Source: Mageeibacillus sp. UBA5439 (GTDB lineage: Bacteria; Bacillota; Clostridia; Saccharofermentanales; DTU023). Taken from it: a DNA stretch of 46,524 bases. Made by a program: the position numbers and the translations under genes. Below, one piece after another: positions 16,377 to 25,512 of the stretch. Location of the stretch: assembly GCA_002427505.1 (NCBI GenBank), contig DIRJ01000009.1, forward strand, positions 1-46,524, read 5' to 3'. Within the stretch, counting starts at the first letter, position 1. The number at the start of each line of letters is the position of its first letter. The notes beneath the pieces were generated by a model. The model ran no database searches. It was not told where the DNA came from and saw only the letters and a list, made by a program, of their open reading frames with translations.

Positions 16377-17411
16377 ATGAAAAAATTGCTCAGCGTCATC
16401 GATATTCCTGAACGCTCCTCTTTTTATGGGCCCGACAAGGGAATTTCTCTTATGAAAGACTATGCTCTTGACGGCTTCGAGCTGGTTTACTGTGGCCAGA
16501 ATATGAATACATTTTCCAGAGAAAATATTGTCGGTCTGCACCTGCCCTTCTTTGCCGATTGGGTGAACTTCTGGTTGGAAGACCATGAATTTCTCGATCA
16601 TGACTTTGGTTCTCGTTCAGCCTGGATAAATTTTTTCGGGGGTGAAACAAGAGAAGATATGGTTGACTTCTATCAGGCTTCCCTGCGTAAAGCACTGGAA
16701 CTGGAGGTCGAATACGTCGTTTTTCATGTATCACAGGTTTCTCTTGATGAAACTTTTACCTACAAAGCCAGACATAGCGATGCCACCGTTATTAACTGCG
16801 CCATCGAGTTGATCAACGCGATTCTGGGTCCCTTCAAAGAAGAGCTGCAAACAAGCCGGTTACCTGCGCCCGCCTTTTTAATGGAAAACCTGTGGTGGGC
16901 CGGGCTTAATCTGCTTGATCCCGTTTTGACTCAGAATTTAATTGATGGAGTAGATTATCCCAACAAGGGTTTCCTGCTCGACACAGGGCATCTTATCTGC
17001 GCCCAACCCTCCATAGAGACAGAAGCAGAAGCCGCAGACTGGATTATCTCCTGTTTAAAACAACATCGGCAGCTCTTGCCTTATTTCAAAGGCATCCACT
17101 TGCATAGCTCACTGAGCCGTCCCTATGTCCCTGTCAGCCGGGATTTGCCTGTATGGAAAGATCTCAGCTACGAGGAACGTTATGCGGAAAGTTATTATCA
17201 TGTCGAAGCAATTGACAAGCATGAGCTCTGGAATTTACCCCGGCTAAAAGAAATTCTGGACCTGCTGCCAGCCGAATTTTTGGTTTACGAATTCAAATAC
17301 AATAGCAAAGAAGAGCTCTGCAACAAACTAAGGCAACAAGTCAATTTTGTTGAAGTTGCTCTTGAAGAGGGAGAAATACATGAGAAAATTAGAAGAACGA
17401 ATATTAGCTGA
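16377..17411 (+). CDS. Sugar-phosphate isomerase/epimerase-like TIM-barrel protein
   Basis: A 344-residue protein with the strand/motif pattern of the xylose-isomerase-like (AP endonuclease 2) TIM barrel. This shows in SVID at the first strand, VVFHVSQV, MENLWWAG with a metal-type Glu, LLDTGHL, GIHLHSS with paired His, and VYEFK near the end. These could bind one or two divalent metals. The exact reaction is unknown. It overlaps the next gene, xpt, by 32 bases, so the two are co-translated and may act in one nucleoside or ribose pathway. No ribosome binding site is seen, and a promoter -10 lies six bases upstream. Confidence 0.75.
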   Translation: MKKLLSVIDIPERSSFYGPDKGISLMKDYALDGFELVYCGQNMNTFSRENIVGLHLPFFADWVNFWLEDHEFLDHDFGSRSAWINFFGGETREDMVDFYQASLRKALELEVEYVVFHVSQVSLDETFTYKARHSDATVINCAIELINAILGPFKEELQTSRLPAPAFLMENLWWAGLNLLDPVLTQNLIDGVDYPNKGFLLDTGHLICAQPSIETEAEAADWIISCLKQHRQLLPYFKGIHLHSSLSRPYVPVSRDLPVWKDLSYEERYAESYYHVEAIDKHELWNLPRLKEILDLLPAEFLVYEFKYNSKEELCNKLRQQVNFVEVALEEGEIHEKIRRTNIS

Positions 17412-17961
17412 CGGACGGGTCTTGCCCGGCAACATTCTTTTGGTGGACAGTTTTCTTAATCAGGGGCTGGATGTGGAGCTTTTTGATGCAATGGCAGAAA
17501 CCTGGTACCGTTATTTTGAGCATGAGCCGATCACTAAAGTCATGACGATTGAAGCCTCCGGCATAGCTATTGCCGCTCTGGTGGCAAGAAAATTTTCCGT
17601 CCCTGCTCTGTTCGCAAAAAAATACGACACGCTGAACCTGACTTCCGACCGTCATCAAAGCAACGTTTATTCATATACAAAAAAGAAAGAATACAGCATC
17701 GCCATCTCCAAACGTCTGCTGACAGAGGATGATCATGTGCTAATTGTAGATGATTTTCTGGCCAATGGCTGTGCTCTCAGAGGACTGATCGATTTGGTCG
17801 AGTCAGCTCAGGCTTCTATTGCCGGCATTGGTATTGCAATTGAGAAGTCCTTCCAGGAAGGACCTGAATTAATCCGGTCCGCCGGCTTTAATCTTTGCTC
17901 TCTGGCAAAAATCGCTTCGCTGGAAAATGGTGAGATTGCTTTTGCCCCTGCTGACGCCTAG
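17380..17961 (+). CDS. xpt: Xanthine phosphoribosyltransferase
   Basis: A 193-residue enzyme converting xanthine and PRPP to XMP. It is close to B. subtilis Xpt throughout: VDSFLNQGLDVEL, TIEASGIA, FAKKYDTLNL, the PRPP loop HVLIVDDFLANGCAL, and IAGIGIAIEKSFQEG. The ATG at 17380 follows GAGGGAG and lies inside the preceding gene. An earlier in-frame start at 17347 would add eleven residues the family lacks. In many Gram-positive bacteria xpt is controlled by a purine riboswitch; none is seen here. It converges with the acyl-CoA synthetase gene 26 bases away, with only a 5-bp hairpin between (17964-17981). Confidence 0.95.
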   Translation: MRKLEERILADGRVLPGNILLVDSFLNQGLDVELFDAMAETWYRYFEHEPITKVMTIEASGIAIAALVARKFSVPALFAKKYDTLNLTSDRHQSNVYSYTKKKEYSIAISKRLLTEDDHVLIVDDFLANGCALRGLIDLVESAQASIAGIGIAIEKSFQEGPELIRSAGFNLCSLAKIASLENGEIAFAPADA

Positions 17962-17987
17962 GAGGACTATGGTCACAGTCCCCGCTG

Positions 17988-20216
17988 CTAAGTAAGCAGA
18001 TTCTCCAATTCCACTGCAACGGCTGTCAGGTCCAGTCCCGCCTGATCCGGATCAAGCGTCTGTTTAGTTTTATTCAGACGCTGCTTCAGGACTGCTTCGC
18101 AGATTTCAAGATTGCGCTCATCTTCTGCCAGAAGTTCACGTCTTGTCTCGATATCATCACGCAATCTGTTAATCACGCGTAAATCCCGGTAGTACCTGCG
18201 CCTGGCACGTTTCAGCTCTTTAAGACGGATCTTCTCTATGATTGAAGTCTTCTGCTCCGACTGTGCTGTTTTCAGGTCAGAGCTTTCTGCCCGGGCTGCA
18301 GCCGGCCTGGTGTCCTGATACCCGGCAGAGTCCTCAGCTTCGATGGCAGCGGCTGTGTCTTCAGTAAATTTATCTATATTCGCACCACGCAGAGTCTGCC
18401 AGTTCACCTTTGTCCGTTCATAGAGAGCCTGCAAATTCTCCAGTTCCATACCGCGGCGCACTTTCATGGTCGTGGTCTGAAGCATGTCCTGAAAACTGTA
18501 GAAATAGGAACGGATTCCCTTGAAAGAAGGCAGGCTGCGATTGACTTCTTCAATTATAGTAGCCAGTTCCTCACTGATATCAGCTTCATCCAGATTTCCG
18601 TCATGTTTGCCGGTTCTTTCGCGGATTCTTTCTTCATCGAGGACCAGCTTAGCAGTGATAATAACGTCGCCGGAAGCGGTTCTCTGACCGAAAACCAGTG
18701 AGTCTTTGATGTACTCTTCCTGTTTCAGCAGTGTTTCCAGCTCCTCCGGGTATACTTTTTTCCCGGATGACAGCACGATCATAGATTTGCTGCGCCCGGT
18801 GATGCTGATGGAGTTTCGTCTGCCCATGCGGCCGATATCGCCGGTGTGAAGCCAGCCGGCTTCATCGATGGCTTCCCTTGTCGCCTCTTCATCGTCCAGA
18901 TAACCCTTCATCACTGTATCCGCGTAGACGAGGATCTCTCCGGGTTCACCTTTTTTATCATTATCGATGGCAACAGTAATGCCGGCGATGGGCTGACCGA
19001 CAGTGCCCAGAAGGTTGACTTTGGTGTTGCCGCCTGAGACCACCGGTGAGGCTTCAGTCAAGCCGTAGCCTTGCAAAACATCAATGCCGAGAGCAGCAAA
19101 GAAACGTAAAGTTTCTTTATCCAAAGAAGCGGCACCGCTGATAATTATCTGAAGTTTTCCGCCCAGCTCTGCCAGCACCTCTTTAAAGATCTCACGGCGC
19201 AAGTCGATGCCAATAAAGCTCAAAGCCCGGGACAAACGCAAGCCCAGACGGAGTTTGCGATACTTGCCTGTTCTTTTTGCCTGGTTTTCAATACTGCGTT
19301 TCATACCGGTCAGGAGGGTCGGGACAGCAATAAGAATGTAGGTTTGATGTTCCTTCAGATTTTTCGACACATAGCGCAGTCCATCACAGATATCGATACG
19401 TGCTCCGATAGCAAGCATAGACAGAAAACCACAGGTGTTTTCAAAGGTATGGTGTAAGGGCAGTATTGACAGAGCGCTGATATTATCATCGAAACTCACG
19501 GAGCCAAGGAGAGCACGCACGTTGGAACAGAGGTTTTTTTCTGTCAGCATCACGGCTTTAGCTGATGAACTGGTGCCGGATGTAAAAAGAACGGCGCAGC
19601 TTTCATCATCCCGGTGCGCCTGCCAGAGCAAGGAATCGGGACTAGCTGATTCAAGCACTTCTTCACAATCTGCCTGTGCCATGAAATCGTTGAAAAAATA
19701 GAAAGATGAATCAGCCGAGTACTCACTTCTGATCTCAGCTTCCATTTTTTCCGTCAATTTTTCGCTTTCCATTAAAATAGCATGGGAAATATTATTATTG
19801 TTTTTTTTCAGATGCTGCATTAATTCATGGAAGGGTGCGTCATACACGACAACTGAGGCGTGGCTGCGCTCCAGCATGGGACCCAGTTCCTCTGGTTTCA
19901 ACAAACGATCCAGCGGTACAATGCAGCCGAAACCTGAGGCAACAGCGAGATAAGTGACCATCCATTTGTAACTGTTATCGCCAATGACTGCTATTCTGCT
20001 GCCGGCCCTGGTGATCCTGCTCAAGGAGTCCTGCATACGCAGCACATCGCGATAAAGATCGTCATATGTCTTTGTAACCGGATCCTTGTCACTAACTTTT
20101 TCGCGGTAAGCAACACTGACACGGTCTTTGTATTTTCTCCGGCCCTCTATGATTAAATCTCTCAGATGATAAATCGGCGGAGCCTGATAGTAAGTTTTGC
20201 CGGTAATTATTTCCAC
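17988..20216 (-). CDS. Long-chain acyl-CoA synthetase (AMP-forming) with coiled-coil tail
   Basis: A 742-residue ANL-superfamily enzyme that activates fatty acids as acyl-AMP and then acyl-CoA. Motifs in order: P-loop AVLFTSGTSSSAKAVMLT, the LPLHHTFE segment, GYGLTEASP, GWLHTGDIG, and the hinge and C-domain ITGRSKSMIVLSSGKKVYPEELE. The usual enzyme ends near residue 600. Here about 130 extra residues follow: an Ala/Glu/Ser-rich linker and then a basic, probable coiled-coil helix (KIRLKELKRARRRYYRDLRV onward). That tail may dimerise or bind the membrane or a partner. It is the only large minus-strand gene between xpt and the small membrane protein. Confidence 0.9.
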   Translation of the reverse strand: MEIITGKTYYQAPPIYHLRDLIIEGRRKYKDRVSVAYREKVSDKDPVTKTYDDLYRDVLRMQDSLSRITRAGSRIAVIGDNSYKWMVTYLAVASGFGCIVPLDRLLKPEELGPMLERSHASVVVYDAPFHELMQHLKKNNNNISHAILMESEKLTEKMEAEIRSEYSADSSFYFFNDFMAQADCEEVLESASPDSLLWQAHRDDESCAVLFTSGTSSSAKAVMLTEKNLCSNVRALLGSVSFDDNISALSILPLHHTFENTCGFLSMLAIGARIDICDGLRYVSKNLKEHQTYILIAVPTLLTGMKRSIENQAKRTGKYRKLRLGLRLSRALSFIGIDLRREIFKEVLAELGGKLQIIISGAASLDKETLRFFAALGIDVLQGYGLTEASPVVSGGNTKVNLLGTVGQPIAGITVAIDNDKKGEPGEILVYADTVMKGYLDDEEATREAIDEAGWLHTGDIGRMGRRNSISITGRSKSMIVLSSGKKVYPEELETLLKQEEYIKDSLVFGQRTASGDVIITAKLVLDEERIRERTGKHDGNLDEADISEELATIIEEVNRSLPSFKGIRSYFYSFQDMLQTTTMKVRRGMELENLQALYERTKVNWQTLRGANIDKFTEDTAAAIEAEDSAGYQDTRPAAARAESSDLKTAQSEQKTSIIEKIRLKELKRARRRYYRDLRVINRLRDDIETRRELLAEDERNLEICEAVLKQRLNKTKQTLDPDQAGLDLTAVAVELENLLT

Positions 20217-20257
20217 TATGCTTAATTCCTTTTTATAGCATTGTATTTATGAATTAT

Positions 20258-20914
20258 TTATAAAATATTAAAGATGACCAGTGAACAGGCAATACTGGCT
20301 ATAAGTAAGATCAGAGATACAATTGAAATCAGAATTGTCGCCGAGCCGAGAGCAGATCCTTCCAGATTATAGCGCTTGGCTCTGTTTATCCCTACCGGGG
20401 CGAAGATAAGCCCCAGCACTGCTAACATGGCACTTATGCCGCCGTAGATCAGCACCAGAAGGAAATACAGGAGGTAGCTTTCGCGATCATAGGTAATCGG
20501 ATCCACATAAGCATTCAGAAAGTGGGGTAATATTTCCCGAAACATCGGCAGCATAAAGAGGGATAGGAGCGACGCAGCAAAAGCGAAGCCGATTGCCCCC
20601 GGCGTTTTACGGGAAACGGATTGTGCAGCTGCCACATCAGCCTGAGCGTCATAAGGAGGAATCACAGCTGTCTGGTAATAGGCCCGTGTGTTATCCTGCC
20701 CCCTCGGGGGCTGATGATACATATTGCTGCCGCTGTTTTGATAGCGCAGCGGTGATTGCGGATTTGTCTGGAAAACAGCTCGGGTTTCCGGTCTCTCTAT
20801 GTCCTGCACAGGACCTGCCTGGTTTTCCATATCCTTTTCCTCCGGATATGGAAGATCTTTTATTGCTTCAATATCGGGACGCTCTTCCTCTGACGGAAAT
20901 TTTTGTTCGTTCAT
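20258..20914 (-). CDS. Small membrane protein with disordered N-terminus (DUF4190-like)
   Basis: A 218-residue protein. Residues 1-105 are hydrophilic, rich in Pro, Gln and Asn, and probably disordered in the cytoplasm. Three hydrophobic helices follow: GFAFAASLLSLFMLPMF, YLLYFLLVLIYGGISAMLAV with LGLIFAPVGINRAKRY, and a last one ending VIFNIL. The layout matches small DUF4190-type proteins of unknown function. GAGGAGGG precedes the ATG, and a promoter lies at 20950-20977. Confidence 0.7.
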   Translation of the reverse strand: MNEQKFPSEEERPDIEAIKDLPYPEEKDMENQAGPVQDIERPETRAVFQTNPQSPLRYQNSGSNMYHQPPRGQDNTRAYYQTAVIPPYDAQADVAAAQSVSRKTPGAIGFAFAASLLSLFMLPMFREILPHFLNAYVDPITYDRESYLLYFLLVLIYGGISAMLAVLGLIFAPVGINRAKRYNLEGSALGSATILISIVSLILLIASIACSLVIFNIL

Positions 20915-20949
20915 TAACTTATTCCCTCCTCTGCCTGCTAAGTCTGGAT

Positions 20950-20977
20950 ACTATAAAAGGGATTATCCGTGCGACAA
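20950..20977 (-). promoter_or_regulatory. Promoter for the DUF4190-like gene
   Basis: On the minus strand TTGTCG (20972-20977), a 16-bp spacer and TATAGT (20950-20955) lie about 35 bases before the gene start. Confidence 0.6.
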
Positions 20978-21238
20978 ATTAGTTCAAGATTTTTACATAG
21001 TTTAGTCTAGCATATCTGCTTTTTATATTGTTGCAGCAGGAAGTCTGCTAAGCTGAATCTTCGATATTTTTCACAGTATCGCCACAAACGAATACCGGTA
21101 AAGCCTCAACCCAAACAACGGGGTATAGAAGTGATAAGATTTACTTGGTCTTGAAAAAGAAAAATATCTAACGAATAATGATGAACCAGGACTGTAAGGA
21201 CTTGATGGCAGACGCAGAAGAACTATCGGAGGGAATGT
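20978..21238. other. Intergenic leader before the YgeY-like gene
   Basis: Part of a 324-base gene-free gap (20915-21238) between divergent genes. I see only short hairpins: AGCAG/CTGCT at 21035-21049 and CGATA/TATCG at 21062-21081. No convincing plus-strand promoter, purine riboswitch or other known leader was recognised. The last bases hold the GGAGGG ribosome binding site (about 21228-21233) of the next gene. Confidence 0.5.
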
Positions 21239-22411
21239 ATGCGTGTAAATGTGGAAAAACTGTGCTCGAAACTGATTCAGATTCGCAGCCTGTCAGGTGA
21301 GGAAAAGGATCTGGTGGATTTTCTAAAAGATTTATTCACACGGCTGGAGTTTGATGAAATCAATATAGACCGCTATGGCAGCATTGTCGGCATAATCCGG
21401 GGCGAACATCCGGGTAAAAAGCTTCTTTTTGATTCTCACATTGACACTGTAGACATTCCCAAAGCGGAAGACTGGACCGTAGATCCTTTTGGCGGGCAGA
21501 TCCGGGATGGCAGAGTCTACGGCCGTGGCAGCAGCGATATGAAGGGACCTTTGGCTGCTGCAATTAGCGGAGTAGCAGAATTCGTACACGAACACGGGCA
21601 TGACTTTGCCGGTGATATAATGATCAGCGGCATTGTCCATGAAGAATGCTTTGAAGGCGTGGCAGCACGTGAGATTTCCAAAAGATACAAGCCCGACTAC
21701 GTGATCATCTGTGAAACAACAGACTTAAAACTAAACTATGGTCAGCGGGGACGTATGGAGCTGCGCATCGAAAGCTTTGGTAAACCCTGCCATTCATCCA
21801 ATCCTTCCCAGGGTATCAACGCTGTCTATCACATGGCAGAACTGATTCCGGAACTGGCCAAAATGGACCTGGGCCATGATCCGGATTTAGGTCCGGCCAT
21901 TATGGAACTGGTGGATATCTGCTCTCAGCCTTATCCCGGAGCTTCCGTGGTACCTGCCCGTTGTCTGGCTACCTATGATGTACGTACGCTGACTACTGAC
22001 AGCGCCAGCAGTATTTTAGATGTTATCAACAAGGTTATCGAGCAGCTAAGCAATAAAATCCCTGATTTCAAGGCTGAAGTCGGCCTGGTCGAGAGTTCAG
22101 CCATCTGTTATACCGGCGAGACTATCAAGGCAAAGCGTTTCTTCCCTGCCTGGAAAACTGATCCGGACTCCCCTGAGAGCCTGGCTATTCTGGACGCGAT
22201 GGAAAGCGCGGGGCTGCCGCGGACAAAAGGTGTCTATAGTTTCTGCACCAACGGCAGTCATTATGGTGGCGAGGCCGGCTTGGCCGTCTATGGTTTTGGT
22301 CCTTCCAAAGAAATTCAGTGTCATATGGATGATGAGTATATCGAGATTGAACAGCTGCAGAAGGCCGCCGAAGTCTACCGCGGAATTTGTGGTAATTTGC
22401 TTGCACTTTGA
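21239..22411 (+). CDS. ygeY: YgeY-like M20-family metallohydrolase
   Basis: A 390-residue M20 peptidase-fold hydrolase closest in feel to YgeY, a family called selenium-metabolism-linked because it often sits near selenium-dependent purine hydroxylases. Catalytic and metal residues are in place: His67 and Asp69 in DSHIDTVD, Asp100 in GRGSSDMKG, Glu135/Glu136 in HEECFEG, Glu159 in VIICETTD, and a late His in QCHMDDEYI. The dimerisation lid lies between about 175 and 295. GGAGGG precedes the start at 21239. An N-acyl-D-amino-acid deacylase follows 38 bases downstream, so substrates are probably carbamoyl- or acyl-amino compounds. No selenium-dependent hydroxylase is in the window. Confidence 0.85.
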   Translation: MRVNVEKLCSKLIQIRSLSGEEKDLVDFLKDLFTRLEFDEINIDRYGSIVGIIRGEHPGKKLLFDSHIDTVDIPKAEDWTVDPFGGQIRDGRVYGRGSSDMKGPLAAAISGVAEFVHEHGHDFAGDIMISGIVHEECFEGVAAREISKRYKPDYVIICETTDLKLNYGQRGRMELRIESFGKPCHSSNPSQGINAVYHMAELIPELAKMDLGHDPDLGPAIMELVDICSQPYPGASVVPARCLATYDVRTLTTDSASSILDVINKVIEQLSNKIPDFKAEVGLVESSAICYTGETIKAKRFFPAWKTDPDSPESLAILDAMESAGLPRTKGVYSFCTNGSHYGGEAGLAVYGFGPSKEIQCHMDDEYIEIEQLQKAAEVYRGICGNLLAL

Positions 22412-22449
22412 GCTGGCAGCAGGGCTATTAAGAAATGTGAGGGCTTATT

Positions 22450-24060
22450 TTGACTACATTAATAAAAAACGTGATGCTGATTGATGGCAGTGGCAAAAGA
22501 GAAAAGTTCTTTGCTGATATCGTCATTAAAGGTGATCGGATTGCTCTGATTGATAGCAGCAGGAAGCAAGATAGTTCATCCGCTGAATTTGATCTTGTCA
22601 TAGATGGCTCAGGCTTGTATGCAAGTCCGGGTTTTATTGATACACATGCACATTCCGATATCATGGTTTTTGATGACCCCTGCCTGCTGCCGAAGAGTCT
22701 GCAGGGCATAACCTGTGAATTTGCCGGTCAGGACGGAACTGCAGTTGCTCCCCTGCCTGAGGAACATGTTGAAAGCTGGCGAAAGTACCTGAGTGGTATC
22801 GACGGGGACAGCAATAATTTTAATTGGCACTTCCGCACTTTGAAAAACTACCGTGAGGCTGTACTCCGGGCACAGCCGGCTGTAAATCTGTGCATCATGG
22901 TGCCACATGGCAATCTGCGCCTTTGCGCCATGGGATATGATCCTGCTGCGCCTTCTCCGGAAAAACTTTCCCGGATGAAAGAACTGCTGAGAGAAGATCT
23001 GAAAAACGGTGGTTTCGGGCTCACTACCGGTCTGGATTATATTCCTAGCATCTACGCCGATACTGCGGAACTGGCAGATTTGTGTTCTGTGCTGCCGGAG
23101 TATGACGGGGTTTTCTCCATCCACATGCGGAGCGAAGCTAACGAAATAATTGAAGCCATAGAAGAAGTTATGGAAATTTGCCGCAGAAGTGGCTGCCGCG
23201 GGCACATCTCTCATTTCAAAGTATCCGGAGAGTGGAATTTTCATAAGTTTGACCGCATGCTGCAGCTGCTGGATGAGGCCAAAGAAGAAGGTTTACAAAT
23301 TTCTTTTGACCAGTACCCCTATCCTTTCGGCAGTACAACCCTGACTGTGGTTTTGCCCCCCTGGGCGGTCGAGGGTGGTGCTGACCGGATGCTGTCGCGT
23401 CTAGAATCCAGCGAGCTGAGAGTCCGTATGAAGCAGGATATGCAAGATGGTCTGCCCGGCTGGGAGGGTTTCTGTCGCAACACCGGAACCGGAAATTTAC
23501 TAATCAGCAGTGTGGCATCCCCGGAGAATGCCGACGTCCTCGGCAAGAGTCTGGATGAAATTGCAGAGCTGCGGCAGTCAGATCCCTACACAGTTGCCAT
23601 GGATCTGATTTATTCCGAAAAAGGATCCATCAGCATCATCACCAAATTTGGCAAGGAAGAGCATGTTAAGCGCCTGATCCGGCGCCCGGAAATGAACCTG
23701 TGCACTGATGGTTTATTCAGTGCCCATCCTCACCCCAGAACTTATGGCTCCTTCCCCCGGTTTTTCGGCAGATATGTACGCGAAGAGGGTCTGCTCTCCT
23801 GGGAAGAGGCTGTTTATAAAGTGTCCGGGAAAGCAGCTGAACTTTTCCGTTTATCGCAGCGCGGCTTCCTGAAGGAGGGCTACTTTGCCGATATTGTTTT
23901 GCTGAATCCAGAAACTGTCAATGACTGTGCCAGTCTCGAAAATCCGCAGCAATACCCGCGCGGGATCGAATATGTTTTTGTTAACGGCGAACTGACTGTT
24001 GACCAAGGAGTACATACCGGCAACAGGCCGGGACGGGTACTCACACGTCAGGTCATGTAA
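22450..24060 (+). CDS. N-acyl-D-amino-acid deacylase (amidohydrolase family)
   Basis: A 536-residue amidohydrolase of the D-aminoacylase group, which removes acyl groups from D-amino acids or cyclic amides. Metal-site features are DTHAHSD (HxH), a GQDG loop, SIHMRSE (His), GHISHFK (His), and CTDGLFSAHPHPRTYGSFPRFFGRYV with the late Asp. The gene starts at a TTG (22450) with GAGGG about seven bases upstream; no ATG fits the N-terminal strand. It forms a two-gene unit with the YgeY-like hydrolase and is closed by a shared terminator at 24071-24108. Confidence 0.88.
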   Translation: MTTLIKNVMLIDGSGKREKFFADIVIKGDRIALIDSSRKQDSSSAEFDLVIDGSGLYASPGFIDTHAHSDIMVFDDPCLLPKSLQGITCEFAGQDGTAVAPLPEEHVESWRKYLSGIDGDSNNFNWHFRTLKNYREAVLRAQPAVNLCIMVPHGNLRLCAMGYDPAAPSPEKLSRMKELLREDLKNGGFGLTTGLDYIPSIYADTAELADLCSVLPEYDGVFSIHMRSEANEIIEAIEEVMEICRRSGCRGHISHFKVSGEWNFHKFDRMLQLLDEAKEEGLQISFDQYPYPFGSTTLTVVLPPWAVEGGADRMLSRLESSELRVRMKQDMQDGLPGWEGFCRNTGTGNLLISSVASPENADVLGKSLDEIAELRQSDPYTVAMDLIYSEKGSISIITKFGKEEHVKRLIRRPEMNLCTDGLFSAHPHPRTYGSFPRFFGRYVREEGLLSWEEAVYKVSGKAAELFRLSQRGFLKEGYFADIVLLNPETVNDCASLENPQQYPRGIEYVFVNGELTVDQGVHTGNRPGRVLTRQVM

Positions 24061-24070
24061 TGTTCATATT

Positions 24071-24108
24071 AAAAATACTCCCCGCCAGCTGATATTACTG
24101 ACGGGGAG
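24071..24108 (-). terminator. Terminator shared by guaD and the D-aminoacylase gene
   Basis: CTCCCCG (24078-24084) pairs with CGGGGAG (24102-24108), extended by CAG/CTG past one mismatch. On the minus strand the stem is followed by TATTTTTA, making it a good guaD terminator 27 bases past the stop. On the plus strand the U-tract is weak. Confidence 0.8.
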
Positions 24109-24134
24109 CGTTCACTTGTTAAATAAGCTGATTT

Positions 24135-25418
24135 TTAGCAGATATCCGGGAAAGGCTTTTCTATCACTTCACCGCGCATGCAGCGTTCGCTAATCTGTTC
24201 AGCTCCTCCCAGATAGAGGAATTGCTGCAGCCTTTCGTCCAGACCGATGCGATCAGAAGCCGGCCAGCATTTATCATCGACAACCAGATAATCTGCTGTG
24301 CTGCCCGGGGCAAAGCTTCCGCAATCACCAAAGAAGGATCCGCCTCCGGCAGTAGCCAGATAAAAAGCCTCGATATAGTTGACAGGCTCGACCTTACCTT
24401 CACTTTGCAGACTATACAGTTTGGATGCGCGGATCGCATCAACTGCCGCAGTTCCCATGAAGAGCCTGTCGCCGGCGCCGATATCAGAACCCAAACCGAT
24501 ATTGAAACCTGCATCCAGCATTTCTCTCAGGTGCATGATACCGCTGGACAGGTTGACATTTGATGCCGGACAATGAGCAACAAAGACTTCATCCTCCAGC
24601 ATGGCCTCCAATTCCGCCTCTGAATTATGGATACAGTGGGCCAGAACCGTTTTACCTTTGGGATTCAGATTGTAACTGCGATAAACGTCATAATAACTCT
24701 TGGATTCAGGGAATAATTCCTGAACCCAGGAGATCTCGCCTTTGTTTTCGTTCAAATGGGTCTGCACCGGCAGGTCGTATTCCTGCACCAGCTGGCCCAG
24801 ATGTTTTAGCAGCGGCGCAGTACAGGAAGGCGCAAAACGCGGCGTGATAATAGGCTTCACGTTCTTATATTGCTTGCTTCTTTCCAGCCACTCCCTGGTG
24901 TCAGCGTAAGAAATGTCACACTCCTCTTTCAGTCTGGGTTCATCACAGCAGTCCATATTGACTTTACCGACATAAGCACGGAAGCCCGCCTCTTCATACA
25001 TGTCCATCAGCATCAGGCTTGATTCCAGATGCATGCTGGAAAAAGTACAGAGGTTAAGGGAACCCAGTGACCAGAGCTCATTCAGCAGAAGCGGGAAGAC
25101 TTTTTTACCATATTCCAGGTCCTCAAAGCGCGCTTCTTCCTTAAAGGTATAGTTGCTGAGCCAGGGCAAAAGCTCTAGATTCATGCCTAAACCACGCTGT
25201 CCATACTGAACCGAGTGGATATGAATATCCGCAAAAACCGGTAGAATCATTTGCTTGCCGTAATCTCTGATCTCGCAAGCATCCACTTCCGGTTTTTCAG
25301 CATAAATGCCTTCAACTTTCCCCGCCTTCAGATGCATCCAGGAATCCGGATGCAGTGAAAGCTTCTGTGGCGTAGCCGCATATAATAAATCACCGTGTAC
25401 TAATACTGAACTTTTCAT
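24135..25418 (-). CDS. guaD: Guanine deaminase
   Basis: A 427-residue zinc amidohydrolase that turns guanine into xanthine and ammonia. Metal and substrate residues: His66 and His68 in DIHIHSVQYGQRG, Arg194 in TPRFAPSC, His221 in QTHLNENKGEI, His261 in LAHCIHN, and Asp312 in GLGSDIGAGDRLF. The xanthine produced could feed Xpt at 17380. It has AGAGG before the ATG and a good promoter of its own (25452-25480) set in nested inverted repeats. Uridine phosphorylase lies upstream on the same strand. Confidence 0.93.
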   Translation of the reverse strand: MKSSVLVHGDLLYAATPQKLSLHPDSWMHLKAGKVEGIYAEKPEVDACEIRDYGKQMILPVFADIHIHSVQYGQRGLGMNLELLPWLSNYTFKEEARFEDLEYGKKVFPLLLNELWSLGSLNLCTFSSMHLESSLMLMDMYEEAGFRAYVGKVNMDCCDEPRLKEECDISYADTREWLERSKQYKNVKPIITPRFAPSCTAPLLKHLGQLVQEYDLPVQTHLNENKGEISWVQELFPESKSYYDVYRSYNLNPKGKTVLAHCIHNSEAELEAMLEDEVFVAHCPASNVNLSSGIMHLREMLDAGFNIGLGSDIGAGDRLFMGTAAVDAIRASKLYSLQSEGKVEPVNYIEAFYLATAGGGSFFGDCGSFAPGSTADYLVVDDKCWPASDRIGLDERLQQFLYLGGAEQISERCMRGEVIEKPFPDIC

Positions 25419-25428
25419 CTCGAACCTC

Positions 25429-25510
25429 TTTTCGTAATTTGACCATAGACAATCATAAATATCTTGCCTGCTTTAGTCAAATTATACACAATAAACATTT
25501 ATTACGAAAA
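25429..25510. repeat. Nested inverted repeats around the guaD promoter
   Basis: Outer arms TTTTCGTAAT (25429-25438) and ATTACGAAAA (25501-25510) are perfect over 10 bp. Inner arms AATTTGAC (25436-25443) and GTCAAATT (25476-25483) are perfect over 8 bp. They bracket and overlap the guaD promoter, which is suggestive of a two-site operator or looping. The binding protein is not known. Confidence 0.6.
25452..25480 (-). promoter_or_regulatory. guaD promoter
   Basis: On the minus strand TTGACT (25475-25480), a 17-bp spacer and TATGAT (25452-25457) lie about 35 bases before guaD. The -35 overlaps one inner inverted-repeat arm, so a repressor there would block RNA polymerase. Confidence 0.75.
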
Positions 25511-25512
25511 CA

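Noticed and set aside
20978..21238. Possible riboswitch in the leader before the YgeY-like gene
   Set aside because: The long leader prompted a search by eye, but only short hairpins were found and no known riboswitch core.
22609..23244. 211-codon open frame antisense to the D-aminoacylase gene
   Set aside because: The amidohydrolase on the plus strand explains this DNA fully. The antisense product has no recognisable motif.
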